Shown here one piece after another: positions 44,181 to 54,553 of a stretch of DNA of 64,000 nucleotides (the stretch's first letter is position 1; every line of letters begins with the position of its first letter). The position numbers were made by a program, and so were the translations under genes. The notes below the pieces were generated by a model that did not search any database, was not told the DNA's origin, and saw only the letters and a program-made list of their open reading frames with translations. This DNA comes from Tieghemostelium lacteum (Eukaryota > Evosea > Eumycetozoa > Dictyosteliales > Raperosteliaceae). The DNA is taken from the NCBI GenBank assembly GCA_001606155.1, contig LODT01000006.1, forward strand, positions 682,001-746,000. The letters run 5' to 3'.

Positions 44181-45005
44181 ATGAGTAAATCTATAAGTAT
44201 AGTAATAATTTTAATTATCAGTTTGATTCAACAATATAATGCACAAACTCAATATGTAGTTACAACTATGTATGATTTAGAACAAAATTCATGTGATTCT
44301 AAATATTATTATTCAGGAGTTGCAAATTTAGTTGGATCATGTTATGAAGGAACAATGGTAGTATTATACGCAAACAACAATACTTTTAGTATTATAGATT
44401 ACAAAAACCTTGATTGTACTGGTGAAGTTTTCGTAAATATAAACTATTCATTTGATACTTGTTATGTAAATATAAATTACACTCTAGTTGACAATTGGCA
44501 AATACCACAAGATCACTTAATTATTGAAAATTATAATCAACCATGTTCAGTACCTGTAGATCAAAATCCACCATCACAAGTTACATTTTATCCAATTAAT
44601 CAATGTAGAACATTATCTGATAACAATCTAGTATATGTAACTTGTAGTAGTAACATTACAACATCATATTACTATGGTCCACAAAAACCATCTACATCAG
44701 TAGGTTCAACTGGAACCTCTGGTTCTGGATCTGGGTCAGCTACTGCATCTTCTGCTGGGTCATCATCTGCTTCATCTTCCGGATCATCTCAGTCAGGGTC
44801 AGGATCAGGATGGGGATCACAATCATGGTCTATAGGATCAGAGTCAATAGAGTCTTTAAAATCAACTGGGTCTGGAACTAGTGCATCAGTATCATCATCA
44901 TCTAATGAACACCAATGTCCTGGTTACAATTACGAAAAGGTTGTAGAAGAATTCCCACCAAAACAATGTTTACCAGTTTTATCTACATATATTTACTGTA
45001 ATTAA
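44181..45005 (+). CDS. Secreted Cys- and Ser/Gly-rich protein
   Basis: Single exon, 274 residues, ATG at 44181. An N-terminal signal peptide (MSKSISIVIILIISLIQQYNA) leads into a ~150-residue Cys-containing domain with N-glycosylation sites (NYT, NIT). A Ser/Gly/Thr low-complexity stalk (about 175-245) follows, then a final segment with three Cys (ECHQCPGYN-like, KQCLPV, YCN end). No TM or GPI signal is seen, so it is probably secreted into the matrix or slime sheath. No named family recognised; similar secreted proteins are common in dictyostelids. Confidence 0.65.
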   Translation: MSKSISIVIILIISLIQQYNAQTQYVVTTMYDLEQNSCDSKYYYSGVANLVGSCYEGTMVVLYANNNTFSIIDYKNLDCTGEVFVNINYSFDTCYVNINYTLVDNWQIPQDHLIIENYNQPCSVPVDQNPPSQVTFYPINQCRTLSDNNLVYVTCSSNITTSYYYGPQKPSTSVGSTGTSGSGSGSATASSAGSSSASSSGSSQSGSGSGWGSQSWSIGSESIESLKSTGSGTSASVSSSSNEHQCPGYNYEKVVEEFPPKQCLPVLSTYIYCN

Positions 45006-45143
45006 ATGAAAAACTATTATATTAACCAAATAAGGGGTGTGTTAACTATTTTTATTTTATTGGGTGGGGGTATTACAAAAATTTGAATGTTCATCGATGA
45101 AAATAGTTTTTATGTGTGTATAAGATTTGAGATATTTTTGAAT

Positions 45144-47585
45144 TTAGACAACAACGACCGATGATGGTAAAATTGAGAATCTAAATACATCACCAACAGA
45201 TTTCAGACGAGATGTTCTTTCTAGAGCTCTTTTACCAGTTACAATTAGATCATGAAGATCATCAACCATTAATCTATTGATATTAAAGAAAGAGTGATGT
45301 CTTTCTGACATGTTAGAGTCTAAATCACCAGTATCAATGATATCAACATCTAATAGACCACCACCAGTTTCATCAGGAATAGCATGAATATTATTACCAA
45401 GATTTTGTTTTTGAGTGATTCTAAATGCCATTTTAATAGCAACATCACGATGATCAGCATACACTGTAATACGTGGACAATAAGTTCTCAATTCACTATA
45501 ATCATTTCTAAATGTATTAATTTCATAATCTGGATTCAACAAAATCAGATTGGTTAAATTGATTTTGTTTCTATGTGATTTTGATTGTTTCATTGGTGAT
45601 ATATTATTATTATTATTATTGTTATTATATATTTGAGTTGAATTTAATGATTGTGATAAACCTGCATTTCCACCTAAATTATTTAGATTCTGTGATATTG
45701 ATGGATTTGGTGAAATTGGATTAGATCTCTTTGTAAATGATTTTTTAATTTTTGAAAATGATCTCAATAGGAATCTACTACCCATTGAATGACACATGAT
45801 ATGTAGATTTCTTATACCAGCATGTGCCAATGATTCAATAAACTTTTGTAAATCTCTGTGATTATCATTATCTGATGCAATACTATGTGCACACCAATAC
45901 AATAATGGTGATGTCGATGATGGCCAATTAAAAACAAATGGCTAAATATTTAACAATAATATATTAAGGTATTAGTTATCAATCCAATATATATTAGATG
46001 AATATTTAATATTTACCTTTATATAGGAAGGGAAATGACCTAGTGCTAAAAATTGTGCAAATCTTTTTAATGCATCTTTTAGATCATGATCATATCCATG
46101 AATAAATAATATACCCTCATTTGAATCACTTGATATCCAATTATTATCTAAAATTAATTTGTGATTACGTTGATCTTTTAATATTTCAATTGTAACTTTT
46201 TTACTTTTCTGTGAATTTGTTATTATTAGAATTTGTTAAAATGTGTTTGTGGGGTTATTAATGCATTAATGAATTAGTAAATACTTACATGATTTACAGA
46301 TTTAAAACCAGATATTGCAAGTGAATCATATTTCTTATCTAATGATACTACTATAGAGGAAATTGTTTTATCTTCATCAATGTGTCTGTAGTATCTTCTA
46401 TCTAGGATATTTTTAATACACGTACAATGATCTTGAGGACATTTACAGAGATCTGGACCAGAGATCATAGAGACTTTAGGATATCCTTTAAAAAAGTTAC
46501 CAGATACACAACATTCAATAGCAGCAACACCAGTATTCAGAGGTATTCTATCTAACCATGATTTACCTCCACCATTAGTTCCATAGACTATTCTTAGATT
46601 TACCAATAGAGAACGTGTATCATTTTCAATACTTTCAAATGGTCCCAATGGGATACCGTATTCCCAATACCCTGACAATAGTTCACCTTGATAGGATGTA
46701 TCCATCCATGTACCTATACCATGTGGTCTACCATCGTATAAAGGACCTTCATAGACACATGTAGAGGCTTTATAAAATAGGTTCTTTTGTTTGATTGTAA
46801 ATCTATTGGATTCACCTTTAACCCAATTATCTTTATCTGCATTCAAAGTAATTGCACCAGTTATTGAAAATAGACATCTCATGATATAAGGGTACACAAA
46901 AAAGACTATAATTGAAAATACCAAAACTCCACTACCTAGACATACCAGTGGTATGTAATACTGTTTCTCATAATACAGGTTATATATAAAAAATAGATAT
47001 AATATTATATAACCTTCTAGAAATACTATTCTAACTATCCATGCAAATCTATTCAATATCAATCCCAATGATACTGATATAAATCCCATTAATATAAATT
47101 CTAAAATATATCCCTATTATCATTATACATTAGTTTCATCATTCCCAGCCCTCTATTACTCTATCCTAAATTCAAACTTACAGTAGTTCTCTTATAATGA
47201 TAAATTTGTAAAAATAGATAGACACCATATACAGTTAAAAAGAATATAAACCAAATGAATGAAAATCCTCTTTTTTCATTTGTAAATGTACCTCTTTGTA
47301 TTCTTGACCATTGTCTCTTTTTCATTAACCAATATGTACTATATATAGTAGAGTATTAATACATGTGTTTCCTAATCTAGTATATATTGATGAAAAAACA
47401 TACAATTCTAATTCAATACCTGAATCTATGTTTTCTAATGATTGACCTAGAGGATTAATCGATGAGGAGGAAGATGATTGTCTGTCGATATTCTCTCCCT
47501 GTTCTCTAATATTCTCTAAAATGTTTTCATATTTTAATGCTGTTGAATTGGTAGAGGTTGATAATAAATGTGTTTTTTCATCCAT
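45144..47585 (-). CDS. Membrane-anchored MORN-DUF900 alpha/beta hydrolase
   Basis: Five exons, 47585-47404, 47338-47182, 47113-46289, 46208-46017 and 45941-45144, splice in frame; 717 residues. After a Ser-rich cytosolic start there are three TM segments (FIWFIFFLTVYGVYLFL; IVRIVFLEGYIILYLFFIY; YIPLVCLGSGVLVFSIIVFF). A MORN-like stretch follows (YEGPLYDGRPHGIGTW, YQGELLSGYWEYGIPLGPF), then a DUF900 hydrolase: GILFIHGYDHDLKDALKRF, FVFNWPS, nucleophile elbow HSMGSR, LLNPDYE, YADHRDVAI, and the final VDIIDT and HSFFN, supplying likely Ser, Asp and His. A poly-N insert lies inside the hydrolase. Substrate is unknown; a membrane lipid or protein ester is a guess. Confidence 0.75.
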
Positions 47586-47827
47586 AATATTATTCTACAC
47601 CAAGTAAAGTGAAGATGATAATAAATAACAAATCTTGTAATACAAATTTAATTATATTACAAATTCTAAATATTTTAAAACTAACACACCAACAATTACT
47701 TTTAAAATTTTAAAAAATTTTTCAGTCAAAAATGCATAAACTTTTTGACTTTTGTTCTCCAATCAGTAAGAAAAAGATATCTTTGTTAAAAAAGATATTT
47801 ATTCGAATAATTTTTAAAATTTAAAAT

Positions 47828-49743
47828 TTAAATTCTAGTTAAAGTGACATGGTGTGAAATATCTTTGGATAGTTGATAAATTTCATCAAATTCACTGGTT
47901 ATAGATTGGTCATGGTCTACTACAATTATAGATTCTTTCTCTTGTAGATTTCTAATGAGGTCACATATAACAGGTTTAACTTGTTGATCTAAATGATTAG
48001 ATAACTCGTCTATGATCATTAACGAAATTCTCGAAGACGAATGATTGTATATACACTCACTAAGACTAAATGGAGAATAGACTAACTCTATACATCTTCT
48101 CTGACCACCTGACAATTGGTTATAGGATCTCTGTTGAATTTTGTTACTTTCTTGATCTAGTTCATAGATCTCTAGTGCCAGTTCATCTTCATCTACATTT
48201 AATGTTGTAAATAGTTTACCTCCTGAAAGAGTAGCTAGATATTCATTGGCATAGGACTGAATCTCCCTGACAATTCCATCGAGTGCACGTACAGCTATAC
48301 CACCATTCGTACCAAACCCTTGTTCCCAGAACTCCAATCTCTGTATCTGTCTTTCCATTTCATCATTTTCTTCTATTACCTTACTTAACATATCACCAAT
48401 CTTATTTATCTGACCTTTTCTCTGAGATATCTGATCATCAAAAGGACTATCCATATCCTTTAACTCTAACATTTGATTTTCTTTATCCATTATTGAAGTC
48501 TTTATAAAATCAATTTTAACTCTATGACTATTCATACCTTCTAATTTACTATTCTTTTGTGTAATCTCTGTTACAACCAACTTTAATTCATCATTCAACT
48601 TTTCCATCATCTCTCTATGTATATTTTGCATATTCTCTAAAACCAATTTCTCCGATTTCTCTTCTTCTTGATATTTTTTTAAAGTCACTAATAAACTATC
48701 AATTTCCAATTGTAACACTTTCATTTTTTCAAAATTTCCACCCACATCTTTTGACTTTATCTCTTGACCACACTCCACACATTTTTTCAATTTTTGATGT
48801 TCATTCAAATGTTGTAAATCCTTCTGCATGTCTTTTACTTGTCTTTCCTCATAAGAACACTTGTACTTTAATTCAATTATTCTTTCGTTTTGTTCAATAC
48901 TCTTACTTGAAAATTCCCTTGTGAGGCTTGCTTTCTTATTCTCCATATCCATCTTCTTCTTAACCAACTCTCCAATCTCCTTCGAAAGTACTTCAATATC
49001 TCTTTCATTACTAACCACTGATATACCACCGAGTTCCTTTATATCCATATCCATTGAAACTCTCAATCTATCCATTTTATCTTGTCTCACCATCAACCAT
49101 TTCTCCAATTCCTTCTGAGGATTCATAGACTCCCAAGTCTGTAACTGACTCTTCAAACTATTAATCTCCATCCTCAAATTCTCAGAAACCTGATTAACAC
49201 TCTTTAACCTCTCTTTCACTAATTTATGAGCAGGTATGCACTGTCCCAACGAAAATGATTTTGACAATAACTCTTTTCTTCTTCTGTCACTATCTGTAAT
49301 GAAATTGGATATCGAACCCTGCCCCATATATACACACATTCTAAATAACTCATAATCCATACCAACTATATTATTAATAAGCATCTGTTGATCTAGAACA
49401 CCTTGTTTCATTTGAGGTACACCAGTCAACTCAACTTTAGCACCTTGCCCTCGTTTCTTTGATCTAGTAACTGTAATCTCCATGTCATCAACCATCAAAC
49501 TGACCTTAACTCTTGTGGATTTCTGATGATCATTTATAACTTCGTCACCTTTAATACTACTTGATGAACTACTCTGTTTCTTTGGACTTGTAGACCCAAA
49601 CAAACACCAAACTAATGCCTCAAATATAGTAGACTTTCCACTACCCATCTGACCCTTAACCATCACCATTTTACCCATTTCCCCCAAATTCATTGAAAAT
49701 TGATCTTTAACCCCACAAAACCCTTGAATTTCAATTTTTTTTA
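47828..49743 (-). CDS. SbcC/Rad50-like ATPase part of a mitochondrial-type SbcDC
   Basis: About 635 residues in the frame ending at 47828. It begins without an ATG inside the SbcD frame and overlaps it, so it is probably the second half of one protein. Features: Walker A GQMGSGKST, long coiled coils interrupted by a CVEC zinc hook, ABC signature QLSGGQRRCIEL, Walker B SLMIIDELSNHLD with D-loop, and H-loop IIVVDHDQS. At only ~640 residues it is far shorter than Rad50 (~1,300) and closer to phage T4 gp46 or short SbcC. Such proteins with SbcD/gp47 process DNA ends and hairpins. Nothing in codon use suggests contamination; neighbours are amoebal genes with introns. Confidence 0.75.
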
Positions 49744-51011
49744 ATATCCACTTTTCTTCCAAGAGGTACTATACTGTCTTGCTTGATACTTGATAGAATA
49801 TCTTTTCCTAGATACACCAATTCTTTAACTCTATCATCAGTACCATCACCTTGTTCCCTAACCTTCTCTTCTACATAATGGTCTATATAATCTTCTAATT
49901 TAAAAGCTACATTTGAATGTTTATCACTTATACTCTTAATTTGTTTACCATTTTTACCTTTAATTCCTTCAGCAGTAGTAATCACAGGTATATCATCATT
50001 TAACATGATTCTACGAAGTTCAATTGAAGGGGGTAGATGTTGTAGTGACTTTATATAGTCATCTGATTTCATGTGTTGTTTAGTTGCTTTCACCTCAACA
50101 TAATCCTTTGACTTTATATCACTAATCTTTGACTTGTGAACACTTTGAAAATCTACTGGAAATGTCAATTTATGATGTTTAGGTAACTCTGTAAAATCAA
50201 TAAACTGAGGTTGAATATTCAAACTATTTACAATAGCTACACCATGTGGATCATACATTTCACCAAAATTCTGTTGATAAGGACTACCTATATACCACAC
50301 ATTGTCACCTATCATCTGTCTCTTGTGATAGTGACCTAGATAACACGATCTTATATTCTTATTTCCATAAATAGACTCTTCATCAATTTTACCACTGGAT
50401 TTATATCCTCCATTTGAAATTGCTCCTTTGACTTCTGCATGTGCAAATACAGTCCATTTACCACCATTTCTATATTCCTCTTGACTTAATCTATCAAATA
50501 GCATCGTTTGGTCCACTCTAGTCTCTCTCCATGGTAAATACGCACATTTTGAATTATGATCATAAAAAGGGTCTGTACAGACTTTAAAATGTTTATACAA
50601 CTCAAACATTTGTAATCCATGTACCTGTCCATTCAAAGTCACCTGATCATGATTACCAACTAACAGTGTAGTTCCAATAGACTGTTTATCCCATTCATTA
50701 AACTCTTGTAAAAGTAAATCTAAATGTCTTACATATAGTAGATTTCTCTGATGCCAAAAGTCACCTAAAAACACTACATCCATAGGTTTACCATTACCAT
50801 CTCTATTCTCTACTGATATTTCTCTGACTTTCTGTAACACCTGTATAGTTCTATCTAATGTCTTTGTAGATACATGTAAATCTGTAAATAATAACTTTTT
50901 CCAATCTTCTTTTTTATTCCCATCAATTTTGTTTGTATTTGTTGAATAGGATACAAAGTTATAATATCTATTATACAGTAGTTGATGATGTGGTTTGAAT
51001 GCTTTGATCAT
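49731..51011 (-). CDS. SbcD/Mre11-like (phage gp47-type) nuclease with mitochondrial-type leader
   Basis: ATG at 51011; 426 residues to the TGA at 49731. Residues 1-30 (MIKAFKPHHQLLYNRYYNFV then SYSTNTNK) are basic, hydroxylated and acid-free, like a mitochondrial presequence. The calcineurin-like phosphoesterase motifs follow in order: FTDLHV, FLGDFWHQR, LLVGNHDQ, VFAHAEV, YLGHYHKRQ, then YIGSPYQQNFGE. The last reads more like T4 gp47/SbcD than eukaryotic Mre11. In bacteria and phages this nuclease works with SbcC/gp46 on DNA ends. The frame ends in an A8 run (49735-49742), and the ATPase frame continues immediately one base out of step. The pair is therefore probably a single fused gene with an indel, or a shifted read-through. 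Confidence 0.75.
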   Translation of the reverse strand: MIKAFKPHHQLLYNRYYNFVSYSTNTNKIDGNKKEDWKKLLFTDLHVSTKTLDRTIQVLQKVREISVENRDGNGKPMDVVFLGDFWHQRNLLYVRHLDLLLQEFNEWDKQSIGTTLLVGNHDQVTLNGQVHGLQMFELYKHFKVCTDPFYDHNSKCAYLPWRETRVDQTMLFDRLSQEEYRNGGKWTVFAHAEVKGAISNGGYKSSGKIDEESIYGNKNIRSCYLGHYHKRQMIGDNVWYIGSPYQQNFGEMYDPHGVAIVNSLNIQPQFIDFTELPKHHKLTFPVDFQSVHKSKISDIKSKDYVEVKATKQHMKSDDYIKSLQHLPPSIELRRIMLNDDIPVITTAEGIKGKNGKQIKSISDKHSNVAFKLEDYIDHYVEEKVREQGDGTDDRVKELVYLGKDILSSIKQDSIVPLGRKVDIKKN

Positions 51012-51105
51012 AACAAAATTGTAAAAAATTCAGAAGTTATTAAAATTTTATTTTACAATACCAACTTCACACATTTTACAAAATTGAAATAACAATATAA
51101 ATCAA

Positions 51106-52539
51106 ATGACAACTTGTTATAAGTTACCACATTTAATAGAAATCAAAATCATAAAATTATCAATGTCACCAATATCATTTGATGCACATGTATCATTTGA
51201 TTGGAAATTTCCAAAAGAGTATCAGATAGCTCAGATGGAAGTTATTGATAAATGGGCTAAAAAAAGTTTAGGTTTTGTTTGTAAAAGATGGTTTAACATA
51301 GTTCACCAAAATATCTTTACAAAAAGTCTTGATTACTCAATTCGTGATCCCATTTTTAAACATTTGAATCAGATATTAAAAAAGGATAAAGAAATACCAA
51401 AGATAAATCAATCAACACAAACCATAGAAATTGACAATGAAATGAAAAGAATTTATTCAATTTCATTTAATTTTGATTTTGGTTCAAGTGAATATCAAGT
51501 TCGAGAACTAATTGAAAATCTCTCTGATTATCAACATTTACAACGAATTGAGTTTTCTAAAATTGATTTCCTCTACTTATTTCTTCGAATTGCAGGTGAA
51601 ATCTATCTCAATGACCGTTCTAAATTCCCATCATTAAAAACCATTACAATCGGTTTCCTAGAGAGTAGAGACGTGGGCAATGTTATGAATGAAATGATCA
51701 AATATGAATACTTGGGTATTGAAAATCTTGAAATTACTTACGCACCTGCTGATATGAGGCATTATACACTTAAATTACCAGTTCATACTTCAATTAAATC
51801 AATTTACATTGTAAAAAGTGAACTTTTAGATTGGACTATACAAAGCTTTCCCAATCTAACATTTTTGAAAATATATTTTTGTAAGATTACAATAGGGCAC
51901 TTTATTGCAATTCTTTCAACTCTCAATCGGTTACAAAATTTACAGTTGAATTTCGGACAAGATAGTAAAACGGAATGGAACATAGTATATTATAACGAGA
52001 ATCAAGATTTGGTAAATAATCTTTTAGATCTATTAAAATCGAATCAAACTATTACCTCATTGACTCTTGATGTTAACTTTCTTGATTCTGATTGTTACAT
52101 TTTTAGAATGATATATGATGAAATATTTATATACAATAAGACTATCACCAAAATAAATTTGGTACATTTCAACGCATCGCAATTGACTGATAATTTCTAT
52201 CAGTCACTATATGACTCATCAGTTACTAAACTAACAATTACAATTCGACCTGGAATGAACCAGTTTTATGAAATGATCAAGAATCCACATTGTAATATTC
52301 AGTCATTAAAAGTATATAGCCATTCTTTTCATCCAATTGAACTTCTTGAATCAATGGAATATAATCTGTCAATTAAGTATCTAACTATATTTTCACGCAG
52401 TTGGGAACCAATTCGATTGACATACAACCATTCATTACAAAGATTTATTTTTGATATGTACCATTTCAGTTATTCCTATGATAGTTCTTGTCTTGTAGAA
52501 TTCAATCAAAACTTTTTATCTTCAAAGAAAACAAATTAA
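51106..52539 (+). CDS. F-box-like / leucine-rich protein, tandem copy 1
   Basis: Single exon, 477 residues, ATG at 51106, only 94 bp from the divergent SbcD start. The N-terminus (LPHLIEIKIIKLSMSPISFD, then LGFVCKRWFNIVHQNIFTKS) is the degenerate F-box with linker typical of a large dictyostelid family. The rest is leucine-rich, repeat-like sequence (ENLEITYAP, LTFLKIYFCKI, NRLQNLQLNF, ITSLTLDVNF). It closely resembles the next gene. Possible SCF adaptor; targets unknown. Confidence 0.7.
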   Translation: MTTCYKLPHLIEIKIIKLSMSPISFDAHVSFDWKFPKEYQIAQMEVIDKWAKKSLGFVCKRWFNIVHQNIFTKSLDYSIRDPIFKHLNQILKKDKEIPKINQSTQTIEIDNEMKRIYSISFNFDFGSSEYQVRELIENLSDYQHLQRIEFSKIDFLYLFLRIAGEIYLNDRSKFPSLKTITIGFLESRDVGNVMNEMIKYEYLGIENLEITYAPADMRHYTLKLPVHTSIKSIYIVKSELLDWTIQSFPNLTFLKIYFCKITIGHFIAILSTLNRLQNLQLNFGQDSKTEWNIVYYNENQDLVNNLLDLLKSNQTITSLTLDVNFLDSDCYIFRMIYDEIFIYNKTITKINLVHFNASQLTDNFYQSLYDSSVTKLTITIRPGMNQFYEMIKNPHCNIQSLKVYSHSFHPIELLESMEYNLSIKYLTIFSRSWEPIRLTYNHSLQRFIFDMYHFSYSYDSSCLVEFNQNFLSSKKTN

Positions 52540-52653
52540 ACTTCTAAATGTAAATTATTTAAAATTTAATTCTTAATACAATGTTTATTTTTCTTTAATT
52601 GTATAATAGAATTTTTTATTTTTTGCTTTTTAAAGTTTTCCTGACAATAGATA

Positions 52654-52673
52654 TTGGGTGGATATCCGCCCAA
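52654..52673. repeat. 20-bp near-perfect GC-rich palindrome
   Basis: TTGGGTGGATATCCGCCCAA has one mismatched pair around a perfect GGATATCC core. It is conspicuous in DNA that is otherwise over 75% A+T by eye. It lies between the tandem F-box-like genes, 22 bp before the second ATG. Confidence 0.5.
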
Positions 52674-52694
52674 CATTTTGCTTGAAACTGAAAA

Positions 52695-54185
52695 ATGGAA
52701 TTACCTCATTTATTAGAATCTAAAATTATTAAATTATCAATGTCACCAATATCATTTGATCCACCTACTTCTATTGAGTATCCTAATTCTAATGTTAGAG
52801 ATCTGATTCCACTTGTAGATAAATGGGCCAAATATAGATTAGGTTTTGTTTGTAAAAGATGGTTTAATATAGTTCATCAGAATATCTTAACAATAAGCCA
52901 TTTTCATCAGAGTTATAACTTGGATATAAGATCAGGTGATAGTTTTAAATATTTAACAAAATCTTTAAAAAAGGATATGGAAATTCCAGTGATCAATCAA
53001 TCAACACAAACAATTGAAATTGATAAAAGAAAAAGGAGAGTTTATAGTTTAACAGTACAATATGGTTTAAATGATTATAGTTCATTCATTCAAGAAGTTC
53101 AAGAATTAATTGAAATACTCTCACAATACCCACATTTAAGAGAAATTTGTTTTAATGGTGAAGGAACCAAACCATTTCTTTTCCTATTTCTTCGAATTTC
53201 TGGTGAAATCTATCTCAATGATCGAACTAGATTCACATCGTTAAAAACTATTGGTATAAGTAATCATGAAATGGATGAAGACAATATACTCTATGAAATG
53301 AGTAAATATGAATTCTTAGGTGCTGAGAAACTTAGAATGCACAACTCAAATAATTATAGGAAGTTTCCTCTAAATCCTCCTCGAGAACCAGTACACTCAT
53401 CAGGAATGAAATCAATCACCAATAGATATTTTGGCTTTGTTGATTGGACAATACATAGTTTCTCAAATCTAACACATTTGAAAACACTTTGTTCAATTTC
53501 ATTAGACCAATTTATCGGCATTCTATCAACGATCAAACAACTAAAATCTCTAAAGATAGAATTCAATGAATCTAAGAGTTGTGGTTCACATTTAAGTTTT
53601 AAAAAGTGGTGCAATAATATATATTTACAAGTGAATCCAGATTTGGTATCGACTTTAATAGAATTACTGAAATCAAATCAAACTATTAAATCATTAAGTT
53701 TAACAGTATTTGGAGATGTGAACCCTCAAAGTAGTTTCACAATTTTGAAAATGATCTATAATCAAATCTTCTTCCACAACAAAATCATCACTAAATTGAA
53801 ACTAATTAATTTTATAATATCACAACTGACTGATGAATTCTTTCAATCAATACATGATTCATCAATTCGATCTCTAATTCTTTACTCTTCCTCTGGACCA
53901 GTCATTCATCAGTTTTATGAAATGATCAAGAATCCAAATTGTAAAATTCAATCACTCAAAATCAATACTAATGAATATGATCCAATCCAACTTTTTGAAT
54001 CATTTCAAAATAACCAATCAATTAAATATTTAATAATACGCAACTTAAATATTGAATTCAGAGAAAAAATAGAACAATTTACAAAAAACATCAAAACAAT
54101 ACAAAGATTTAAAATTGGATCACAAGATTACAGTTATTGCTCTGAAAGATCTTGTCTCATAGAATACAAACAAAACTTTACATAG
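52695..54185 (+). CDS. F-box-like / leucine-rich protein, tandem copy 2
   Basis: Single exon, 496 residues, ATG at 52695. It is a paralogue of the gene just upstream, with the same N-terminal LPHLLESKIIKLSMSPISFD, LGFVCKRWFNIVHQNIL, QSTQTIEID and C-terminal motif SCLIEYKQNF. Leucine-rich segments fill the middle. Divergence between the two is substantial, so the duplication is not recent. Function as ubiquitin-ligase adaptor is inferred from the F-box-like start only. Confidence 0.7.
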   Translation: MELPHLLESKIIKLSMSPISFDPPTSIEYPNSNVRDLIPLVDKWAKYRLGFVCKRWFNIVHQNILTISHFHQSYNLDIRSGDSFKYLTKSLKKDMEIPVINQSTQTIEIDKRKRRVYSLTVQYGLNDYSSFIQEVQELIEILSQYPHLREICFNGEGTKPFLFLFLRISGEIYLNDRTRFTSLKTIGISNHEMDEDNILYEMSKYEFLGAEKLRMHNSNNYRKFPLNPPREPVHSSGMKSITNRYFGFVDWTIHSFSNLTHLKTLCSISLDQFIGILSTIKQLKSLKIEFNESKSCGSHLSFKKWCNNIYLQVNPDLVSTLIELLKSNQTIKSLSLTVFGDVNPQSSFTILKMIYNQIFFHNKIITKLKLINFIISQLTDEFFQSIHDSSIRSLILYSSSGPVIHQFYEMIKNPNCKIQSLKINTNEYDPIQLFESFQNNQSIKYLIIRNLNIEFREKIEQFTKNIKTIQRFKIGSQDYSYCSERSCLIEYKQNFT

Positions 54186-54330
54186 ATAATAAAAACTATA
54201 AATTAAAAAAGAAAAAATATTTAAAATAGATGTAGATAAAAATTCAATAAAGAAAAGATTGTTGTGGAAGATGCTATGTGCCCTTCCTTTTTGTTTTTTA
54301 TTTTGAAAAATCAATTTGACCACAAACCAA

Positions 54331-54471
54331 ATGAATCTCCTGTCAGAACCAATCAAATTCAAAAATAACAAAACTCTACAAAGAGTTATTTATGATAATT
54401 CTGAATTTGGTTATTTCTCAAATGAAAGTTCTTGTCTCACAGAATACAAACAATCTTTTTTATCTAAATAG
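54331..54471 (+). pseudogene. C-terminal relic of a third F-box-like copy
   Basis: A 46-codon frame (SEPIKFKNNKTLQRVIYD, then SSCLTEYKQSFLSK and stop) matches the last ~45 residues of the two preceding paralogues (SLQRFIFD, SSCLVEFNQNF; TIQRFKIG, SCLIEYKQNF). Nothing upstream of it matches, so only the 3' end survives. Confidence 0.7.
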
Positions 54472-54553
54472 AGGATAGATTATCCGATTGATTCAAACAC
54501 CGAATCAGGTTTTTAATTTTATTAAATAGAATATATATGGGTAAATAAATAGT

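Noticed and set aside
47828-51011. Bacterial contamination as source of the SbcD/SbcC genes
   Set aside because: AT-rich codon use equals the neighbours, both flanks are amoebal genes at under 250 bp, and the leader looks mitochondrial.
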